15,987 nucleotides of DNA from G020353115 sp964640125 (GTDB lineage Bacteria; Bacteroidota; Bacteroidia; Bacteroidales; VadinHA17): NCBI GenBank assembly GCA_964640125.1, contig CAZXGG010000077.1, forward strand, positions 1 through 15,987, written 5' to 3'. The position numbers were made by a program, and so were the translations under genes. Of the stretch, positions 7,259 to 12,876 are shown in pieces (the first letter of the stretch is position 1; every line of letters starts with the position of its first letter). A model generated the notes under the pieces. That model had not been told where the DNA came from. It saw only the letters and a list, made by a program, of their open reading frames with translations, and did no database searches.

Positions 7259-7837
7259 TTAAGGATATTCCCTTATCAGGTGAACAAATCCCGATTTCTT
7301 AATTTCCCCCGATGTGCCTCCAGCTCGAATAACATAGTAATAGACACCGGGGTGAACGTATTCACCGGAGGGTGTTTTGCCATCCCAAACCGGTGTTACT
7401 GAAGTGGAGCGATGAACCATTGCACCTGACCGGCTGTAAATGGTGAGGGTGTAATTGATTAAACTATCTGAATGAATAACAAACAGATCATTGAATCCAT
7501 CATTGTTGGGGGTAAACACATTGGTCACATCAAAAAGGACCTGCAATTTTATCTCCCTGGACAGGAATTCCACACTGATTCCATCCGTAACGGTAAGGGA
7601 GACCAGATACTCTCCCTGCTTCGAATAGGTGTGTTCCACACTGGGACCGGATGCCGATGTTCCATCGCCGAAATCCCACATGTATGAACAGGAAACCGTA
7701 TCCCTGATTATGGGTTCAAATAAAAGGGTCAGGTTCGATTTCACTGAAACATTGGACCTGAAATCAGCTGATATCTGACCGTTTAAAACGGATGACAGTA
7801 TCAGGAAAACAGGAATAAGTAACCAATTCTTTTTCAT
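7259..7837 (-). CDS. Secreted PKD-domain protein with gliding-motility (CHU_C) C-terminal domain
   Basis: A 192-residue exported protein: signal peptide 1-20 (MKKNWLLIPVFLILSSVLNG), a PKD-type beta-sandwich at about 22-88 marked by MWDFGDGT (53-60) and YLVSLTVTDG (77-86), then a CHU_C / gliding-motility-associated C-terminal domain at about 104-190. The latter is marked by VFTPNNDGFNDLF (107-119), IYSRSGAMV and VWDGKTPSGEYVHPGVYYYVI. In Bacteroidota this domain is typical of type IX-secreted or surface-anchored proteins that are usually far larger; here almost nothing but the two domains remains. It lies 10 bp after the AI-2E permease gene and 45 bp before the cyd genes. Partner or ligand unknown. 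Confidence 0.85.
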   Translation of the reverse strand: MKKNWLLIPVFLILSSVLNGQISADFRSNVSVKSNLTLLFEPIIRDTVSCSYMWDFGDGTSASGPSVEHTYSKQGEYLVSLTVTDGISVEFLSREIKLQVLFDVTNVFTPNNDGFNDLFVIHSDSLINYTLTIYSRSGAMVHRSTSVTPVWDGKTPSGEYVHPGVYYYVIRAGGTSGEIKKSGFVHLIREYP

Positions 7838-7847
7838 AAAAACGGAT

Positions 7848-8951
7848 TCAGATGTTCTCAGTCAGTTTCTTTATGAGCTTATATTGATTAAAAAACTCTT
7901 TTGCAATGACACGCAATACCGTGTAGAAAGGGATTGCCAGGAACATTCCAACGACACCTGCCAGATACCCAGCTGCCAGTATTACGATAAAGATCTCCAG
8001 GGGGTGCGCCATAACAGAAGTCCCATAAATTAATGGCTGAAAAAGTACGTTGTCAATGACCTGAACTGTTATGAAAACAATCATCATATACCCCAGCATC
8101 GGAAGAAGCTGGGAATAAAACTCCATCCCCAGGTTATTGGCTATACCAAGCAAAATACCCAAAAATGCACCGATATACGGTCCAAGGTAAGGAATTACAT
8201 TGAATAGCCCGACAATCAGTCCGATAATCAAAGCCTTGTCAAAACCCAATCCCACAATGGTTAGCCCGATGGTCACCAGAATGATAATACAGGTGATCTG
8301 AAGGAAAATCCCGATAAAATAGCGCATTAACAATCGCTTAATGGAAGACATGGCGTGATGGGTCCCCTCCTCATGTTTGGTGGGAACCAATAAGATGACC
8401 CCATTAACGAAAAGCCGCTCATCTTTCAGGAAAAAGAAGGTGATGAAGGAGATGGAAAAGAGTGCGACCAGGATGTTCCCAACAAAGCTTGCAGCGGAAC
8501 CAAGGATTTTCGAAACCACCGAGAAACTTAGCAGGGTGACCAACTTTGAGGTAATGTAATCTTCCAGGGTCGTGCCCTCTTCCAGCCCTATGTTGTATCC
8601 CCTTAAAAATTCTTCAATGCGCCGGATCGGTTCTTCAAGGCTCGTTATAATCATTTGCCTGTTAATGGTTGACAATTCCTCCATCTGACTGATGATCAGG
8701 GGCACAAAAACCCTGAAAAAGGTGATGAAAAATCCCCAGAGAACGACCAGGGTGATTAACGCAGCTAATGCCCTGGGAAAATGAAACCGACGAATCCTGA
8801 TCCGCTCAAGCAGATCAACCAGTGGACGGCCAATTAGGGAAAAAACAGCAGAAATGAGAATGTAGGCAACAATGTTTTTAAAATACCAAACAACCACCAG
8901 GAGAATAATCAACCCGATCCCAGCGATTATGTATTTTCCAGTGCTCTTCAT
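7848..8951 (-). CDS. AI-2E-family transporter / permease
   Basis: A 367-residue integral membrane protein of the AI-2E transporter family (PF01594), with about seven to eight transmembrane segments: two at the N-terminus (8-40, 60-85), a periplasmic-like coiled segment (about 88-135), then segments from 140 to the end. Family marks are FFFLKDE (172-178), NVIPYLGPYIGAFLGILLG (251-269), IDNVLFQPLIYG (299-310) and GMFLAIPFY (335-343). Members export small solutes or ions, or work as Na+/H+ antiporters; the autoinducer-2 role is proven for only a few, so no substrate is assigned. The gene leads the minus-strand cluster that ends with the cyd genes. Confidence 0.9.
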   Translation of the reverse strand: MKSTGKYIIAGIGLIILLVVVWYFKNIVAYILISAVFSLIGRPLVDLLERIRIRRFHFPRALAALITLVVLWGFFITFFRVFVPLIISQMEELSTINRQMIITSLEEPIRRIEEFLRGYNIGLEEGTTLEDYITSKLVTLLSFSVVSKILGSAASFVGNILVALFSISFITFFFLKDERLFVNGVILLVPTKHEEGTHHAMSSIKRLLMRYFIGIFLQITCIIILVTIGLTIVGLGFDKALIIGLIVGLFNVIPYLGPYIGAFLGILLGIANNLGMEFYSQLLPMLGYMMIVFITVQVIDNVLFQPLIYGTSVMAHPLEIFIVILAAGYLAGVVGMFLAIPFYTVLRVIAKEFFNQYKLIKKLTENI

Positions 8952-9218
8952 AAAAACCCTGGTGTTTGCTTAAATATACTATTTTTTCAATAGCATTGGG
9001 AAGATATATACAAAAATACACAAATGAACCAAATATTTCATTCCGGTCTGGTTTGGAATCAAATAATTATCAACCATGTATTGATAAGATCCCTGTAAAT
9101 CCGAACCAGTCGCAGTATCACTGAATAATGTAAGTTGGCTGCCTGCATGGACCGCTCCTGAATCGATCTGTAACCACGCATGTCATATTGGCATTTTTCT
9201 AATAAAATATCTGCCATA

Positions 9219-9250
9219 TTTGCAGTTTCATTGAATTGGTATTCTATTTG
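9219..9250 (+). promoter_or_regulatory. Candidate promoter of hsp20
   Basis: TTTG at 9219-9222 and TCTATTTG at 9243-9250 are 20 bases apart, the spacing of the Bacteroidota TTTG / TAnnTTTG promoter, though the TA of the -7 box is replaced by TC. Transcription would begin near 9257, giving a leader of about 50 bases. Confidence 0.35.
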
Positions 9251-9272
9251 ACCGGTAGATATCAAAATGAAT

Positions 9273-9297
9273 CAATGTTTAATTTTAAAAATTGGAG
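9273..9297 (+). promoter_or_regulatory. Leader hairpin abutting the hsp20 Shine-Dalgarno, possible RNA thermometer
   Basis: In the mRNA, CAAUGUUU (9273-9280) can pair with AAAAAUUG (9287-9294) around a 6-base loop, with one G-A mismatch. The last paired base is the first G of the GGAG ribosome site (9294-9297). A weak, AU-rich stem at this place could reduce ribosome access at low temperature, as RNA thermometers do for other small heat-shock genes. This is inference from base pairing only. Confidence 0.3.
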
Positions 9298-9306
9298 ATA
9301 AAAATC

Positions 9307-9744
9307 ATGTTACCAATAATCAGAAAACGGGCAATATGGCCTGACTTAACAAGAGATTTTTTCAACGACGATTTTTTCTATCCCGTCGTTAAGCGGAACA
9401 ACTATTTTTCGAATACTCCGGCTGTAAACATATCGGAAGATGACGAACAGTTTACGATTGAGCTGGCTGCTCCCGGGCTTGATAAGAAGGATCTTCACAT
9501 TAACCTGAATGATGATCTGCTGACCATTTCTGCAGAGTGTAAGGAGGAGAATAATGAAGAGCAAGAAGGTAAATGGACCCGGCAGGAGTTTAATTACCGG
9601 TCGTTTTGCAGATCATTCAGCTTACCCGAAACGGTTGACAATGATAAGGTCAAGGCGGTTCATAAAAACGGCATACTGACGATTCACATTCCAAAAATGG
9701 AAGAGAACAAAACGACGTTGTCAAGGGATATAAAGATCGGATAG
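9307..9744 (+). CDS. hsp20: Small heat-shock protein, Hsp20/alpha-crystallin family
   Basis: An ATP-independent holdase chaperone that binds unfolding proteins in the cytoplasm. The 145-residue product has a short N-terminal arm (MLPIIRKRAIWPDLTRDFF), an alpha-crystallin domain at about 39-132 (PAVNISEDDEQFTIELAAPGL at its start, YRSFCRSFSLPETVD at 97-111, NGILTIHIPK at 121-130) and a C-terminal IKI motif (142-144) for oligomer assembly. ATG 9307 is chosen because GGAG lies nine bases upstream; a TTG at 9292 is in frame but would place that GGAG inside the gene. It is the only complete plus-strand gene here and is transcribed alone. Confidence 0.95.
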   Translation: MLPIIRKRAIWPDLTRDFFNDDFFYPVVKRNNYFSNTPAVNISEDDEQFTIELAAPGLDKKDLHINLNDDLLTISAECKEENNEEQEGKWTRQEFNYRSFCRSFSLPETVDNDKVKAVHKNGILTIHIPKMEENKTTLSRDIKIG

Positions 9745-9762
9745 TTCGGAAATCAGGCACAA

Positions 9763-9792
9763 CGTAGAGACGCCATGCATGGCGTCTCTACG
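9763..9792. repeat. 30-bp perfect palindrome (GTAGAGACGC family, copy 2), possible bidirectional terminator
   Basis: CGTAGAGACGCCATG is followed directly by its exact reverse complement CATGGCGTCTCTACG. The outer GTAGAGACGC arms are identical to those at 32-59, while the inner octamer is CATGCATG instead of GATTAATC. It sits in the 111-bp gap between the convergent hsp20 and flavodiiron genes, 18 bp after the hsp20 stop, where it could end transcription from both sides. No U-run flanks it. Confidence 0.85.
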
Positions 9793-9855
9793 GTATCGAT
9801 CGAATATAACCGGAAATCCTGTCTGCATAAAATTATAAACGAATCGGAAAACCGG

Positions 9856-11079
9856 TCATTCTGCAGCCTCGGACTGGTTCAACACTTTCTCCGCAAAATT
9901 TTTCCCGAATTGTTTTAACTCATCGGTTGTCTCTCCATGTGGATAAAACTTAACACGCACCGGATCCTGGGCTATTACAAGCTTCAAATTCCGGAGGGTA
10001 TCTTCAATCAGTTTTACTGCTTCGCCACTCCATCCAAACGAGCCGAACGCAGCAGCTAATTTCCGCTTGTCCCTCATGGGATTGATCAAACCAAACAGTT
10101 TGTATACAGGAATCAGTGTATTCTGGTTGATGGTTGGTGATCCAACCAGGAGGGCATCACTCTTAATGATTTTCTCTTCAAGCTCTCCCGGAGACATGTT
10201 TTCAATATCCGCCAGGTCCACTTCAACTTTTCCGGATGTTGTAATGCCTTCTGCGATCAGTTTTGCCATAATCCCGGTATATCCATAGGCAGAAACGTAG
10301 GCAATGAGCACCCTTTTACCACCATTCTCTTTAATTTTCAAATACTCCAGCGAATATCTTTCAGAAAGATCAACATATTTTTTCCAGTTTTCTCGCAGTA
10401 TAGGCCCATGTCCAGGACATATTGCCTGTATCTCCAGCGGTTTGATTTTTTCAATCGCCTTCAACATAAATTTGCTAAACGGTTTCAGGATAACATCAAA
10501 ATAATATTTGAACGCACCGTCAAAATCACCAATCCGGTCATCGAACATGCCCGGGTCACAGTAATGGCAGCCAAACGAATCGCAGGTAAATAAAAGCCGA
10601 TCTTCTTCGAGGTAGGTATATATGCTATCGGGCCAGTGCAAGTTAGGGGCTCCGATGAACCGCAGGGTTTTGTCTCCCAGATCAAGCAGGTCTCCATCCT
10701 TCACCTGATGCGACCTGAAATCTTCCCCCATAATCTCCTTAAGGTACTTTATTGCATTTCCACTGCCAATCACAGTGGCATTCGGGGCAAGGTTTAACAG
10801 GTTTTTCAAGTTACCAGAATGATCCGGCTCGGTATGGTTCAAAATAATGTATTCGATTTCCGAAGGGTTAACAACGGACCGGACCTTTTCAAGGTAGGTA
10901 TCCCAGAATTTCTCTTTACTCGTTTCAATGATGGCTTTCTTCTGAGCATTTATGAAATAAGAATTGTAGGTTGTCCCATATTGGGTCTCCATCACGATAT
11001 CAAAGGTGACAATATCGTAATCCAGTATTCCAATCCAACTGACATCAGGAGTAATTTGCAAAACGTGAGGATCGTTCAT
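9856..11079 (-). CDS. Flavodiiron protein (A-type flavoprotein), O2 or NO reductase
   Basis: A 407-residue cytoplasmic enzyme that reduces O2 to water, and in some members NO to N2O, using electrons delivered through its FMN. The N-terminal metallo-beta-lactamase-like domain (1-245) has the full set of diiron ligands: H82, E84, D86 (HTEPDHSGN), H148 (HWPD), D167 (CDSFGCH) and H224 (CPGHGP). The flavodoxin domain (about 255-395) shows the FMN loop AYVSAYGYTGIMA and GSPTINQNTLIPV. No rubredoxin or flavin reductase extension is present, so this is the simple class A form. ATG 11079 is chosen over the in-frame TTG at 11103, which would overlap psd. It is the last gene of the rsfS-ftsH-cdsA-psd operon, 10 bp after psd. 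Confidence 0.93.
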   Translation of the reverse strand: MNDPHVLQITPDVSWIGILDYDIVTFDIVMETQYGTTYNSYFINAQKKAIIETSKEKFWDTYLEKVRSVVNPSEIEYIILNHTEPDHSGNLKNLLNLAPNATVIGSGNAIKYLKEIMGEDFRSHQVKDGDLLDLGDKTLRFIGAPNLHWPDSIYTYLEEDRLLFTCDSFGCHYCDPGMFDDRIGDFDGAFKYYFDVILKPFSKFMLKAIEKIKPLEIQAICPGHGPILRENWKKYVDLSERYSLEYLKIKENGGKRVLIAYVSAYGYTGIMAKLIAEGITTSGKVEVDLADIENMSPGELEEKIIKSDALLVGSPTINQNTLIPVYKLFGLINPMRDKRKLAAAFGSFGWSGEAVKLIEDTLRNLKLVIAQDPVRVKFYPHGETTDELKQFGKNFAEKVLNQSEAAE

Positions 11080-11089
11080 GTTCAAAGGT

Positions 11090-11752
11090 TTAAATCTCCG
11101 CAATAACGGTTTTATTGCCTCTCACGGACTGGTGAAGGTTTATTTTTATGTTTACGTCGATCGGCAACAACAGGTCTACTCTGGATCCGAATTTGATAAA
11201 GCCGAGCTGGTCTCCCTGATTAACCGTTTCATTCATCTTTGCATAACTGACAATTCTTCTCGCCATTATGCCGGCAATCTGCCGGATCATCAATTCACAG
11301 CCATTACCATTATCAATCACCACAGTAGACCGTTCGTTATCGGTTGAAGATTTCGGATGATAGGCGATCAGATTTTTACCGGGTTTATAGTGCAGGTATT
11401 TGACCACACCCCCCATGGAATAGTGGTTTACATGGACATTGAAGGCCGACATAAAGATGGATACCTGTATCCTGGTATCCTTGAAATATTCCGGTTCTTC
11501 GACCTCCTCGATGGCCACAATTTTCCCATCAGCCGGAGCATAGATCAGATCTTCATTTGGGACAATAGTACGAACCGGTTGACGGAAGAAAAAGAGGACA
11601 AAGAAAAAGAGGATTATTGTGCCAACCAGAAAAATCGTTTTAAAGAGAAGTACCGGTGACAGGACGTGAAAAACGATTAAATTCAGGATTACCAGTATAA
11701 GAAACAGGTTAAATAGCAACCGATAGCCCTCTTTATGAATTACCATAAGCAT
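11090..11752 (-). CDS. psd: Phosphatidylserine decarboxylase, archaeal/Bacteroidota type
   Basis: Converts phosphatidylserine to phosphatidylethanolamine at the membrane after self-cleavage to form a pyruvoyl group. The 220-residue product has an N-terminal IHKEG motif, two hydrophobic helices (about 10-55), then APADGK (72-77), NVHVNHY (105-111), ERSTVVI (140-146) and the cleavage motif FGSRVD (188-193), with cleavage expected between G189 and S190. The start is uncertain. ATG 11752 is given; ATG 11746 is possible, and a TTG at 11782 overlaps the cdsA stop as TTGA, the same arrangement that starts cdsA itself. A TAACTTTG element just before ATG 11752 also resembles a -7 promoter box. The gene follows cdsA, the preceding branch-point enzyme of phospholipid synthesis. 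Confidence 0.9.
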   Translation of the reverse strand: MLMVIHKEGYRLLFNLFLILVILNLIVFHVLSPVLLFKTIFLVGTIILFFFVLFFFRQPVRTIVPNEDLIYAPADGKIVAIEEVEEPEYFKDTRIQVSIFMSAFNVHVNHYSMGGVVKYLHYKPGKNLIAYHPKSSTDNERSTVVIDNGNGCELMIRQIAGIMARRIVSYAKMNETVNQGDQLGFIKFGSRVDLLLPIDVNIKINLHQSVRGNKTVIAEI

Positions 11753-11778
11753 AATCAAAGTGGCAAAGTTACATTTTT

Positions 11779-12666
11779 TCAACTAATAAGTTTCAGATAG
11801 GTAAAAACAACGGGGGAAGAGAGCAATATGCCATCAAACCGGTCGAGCAACCCTCCGTGCCCCGGGAAGAGCTTTCCGGAATCTTTCACACCGATACTTC
11901 GTTTAAAGAGCGATTCGGTCAGGTCACCGAATGTTCCGATGGTAACGATAATAAAGGTAATTGCCAACCAGTCAGCCAATCTGATGTGATTAAAAAACAG
12001 AGAAAGGAGATAGGAAGCGATGAAGGCGATGATGGCTCCTCCGAAGAATCCCTCCCAGCTTTTTTTGGGTGAGATGCGTTTAAACAACCGGTGTTTCCCA
12101 AACGGAATACCCACAAGATAGGCTCCTGTATCGTTGGCCCAGAAGAGTATGAAAAAACCCAGTAGTATTTGCGGCGAATAGATGATGGATTCGGGTGGCT
12201 GGAAAATGAAGTTGACAGCATCGAGCTTCTCTTCCGGGTTACTCAGTGTAAATAGTTCACCATTCGGACTAAATACAAAATAATTAAAAAGTGATATCGG
12301 TACGGCGATATAGATTAACCCGAGGAACGTATAGGCAATGTTGGAAAAGGGCCGATTATGTTTCTTATAGAGTTCATTGATAAAAACAAGAATAATGAGG
12401 GGGATAAAGACGAAGAAAAACTTCTGATTTAAAAATTCAATGGCATACAAGAAGTTGAGAACGAAAAAGAGAATCCCGATCAATATTCCAAAATAGGTTT
12501 GTGGTCTTACTTTTGCCATATGAGACAGGGAGTAAAACTCATACAAACCGGCAGAAAGAGCGAGCAGAAACAGGAAGAAAAATGAGATGCTGCTAAAGGT
12601 AATTCCCGTTATGATAAGGAAAACAATTAGAATCCCGGTAATGGTTCTTTTGACAAGGTTGCTCAA
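11779..12666 (-). CDS. cdsA: Phosphatidate cytidylyltransferase (CDP-diglyceride synthase)
   Basis: Makes CDP-diacylglycerol from CTP and phosphatidic acid in the cytoplasmic membrane, the precursor of phosphatidylserine and phosphatidylglycerol. The 295-residue protein has about seven to eight membrane segments and, at the C-terminal end, the family signature SLFKRSIGVKDSGKLFPGHG (252-271) running on to LLDRFDG (273-279); WANDTGAYLVG (176-186) and ISPKKSWEGFFGG (198-210) are the conserved loops. The start is a TTG that overlaps the stop of the preceding gene (TTGA at 12663-12666). It is credible because the N-terminus NLVKRTITG is family-like and the next Met is 50 residues further on. Confidence 0.94.
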   Translation of the reverse strand: MSNLVKRTITGILIVFLIITGITFSSISFFFLFLLALSAGLYEFYSLSHMAKVRPQTYFGILIGILFFVLNFLYAIEFLNQKFFFVFIPLIILVFINELYKKHNRPFSNIAYTFLGLIYIAVPISLFNYFVFSPNGELFTLSNPEEKLDAVNFIFQPPESIIYSPQILLGFFILFWANDTGAYLVGIPFGKHRLFKRISPKKSWEGFFGGAIIAFIASYLLSLFFNHIRLADWLAITFIIVTIGTFGDLTESLFKRSIGVKDSGKLFPGHGGLLDRFDGILLSSPVVFTYLKLIS

Positions 12667-12869
12667 CGTTCAAATTCTTTAATGAGTAATCGTGCTTTTA
12701 TCACATCATCCCTGTTTACATATACCTCAATGTCGCCAAATGTATTATAGGTAGAATCCCGTTTATTAACGACAACTGCTTCTATTCCATTATCATGAAG
12801 CATTTGTTTTGCTAATTCGGCGATGTACAATTGATCGGTAGAATATATGGTAGTCCAATTCTTATCCAT
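12663..12869 (-). CDS. DUF2007 small cytoplasmic protein
   Basis: A 68-residue soluble protein with a predicted beta-alpha-beta-beta-alpha, ferredoxin-like layout: WTTIYSTDQLYIAELAKQMLHDNGIEAVVVNK, then DIEVYVNRDDVIKARLLIKEF. This matches the DUF2007 family (PF09413, called putative signal-transducing protein), whose molecular role is unknown. It starts 7 bp after ftsH and overlaps cdsA by four bases. That placement between membrane proteolysis and phospholipid synthesis suggests a regulatory link, but nothing in the sequence proves it. Confidence 0.85.
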   Translation of the reverse strand: MDKNWTTIYSTDQLYIAELAKQMLHDNGIEAVVVNKRDSTYNTFGDIEVYVNRDDVIKARLLIKEFER

Positions 12870-12876
12870 CCGGATT

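Larger units (their letters stand above)
8952..9306. promoter_or_regulatory. Divergent intergenic region between AI-2E permease and hsp20
   Basis: These 355 bp contain no gene I can support. On the minus strand TATTTTTG (9018-9011) matches the Bacteroidota -7 consensus TAnnTTTG and could start the permease transcript about 53 bp before its ATG, but no clear -33 TTTG is at the right distance. The right end carries the hsp20 promoter and leader described separately. A TTG-started 68-codon reading frame (9265-9059, minus) has no ribosome site and no recognisable family. Confidence 0.4.

Noticed and set aside
9059..9265. 68-codon minus-strand frame in the AI-2E/hsp20 intergenic region
   Set aside because: The start is TTG with no Shine-Dalgarno sequence, no family resemblance was seen, and it overlaps the region where both divergent promoters are expected. 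A 52-residue ATG version (from 9217) cannot be excluded without conservation data.
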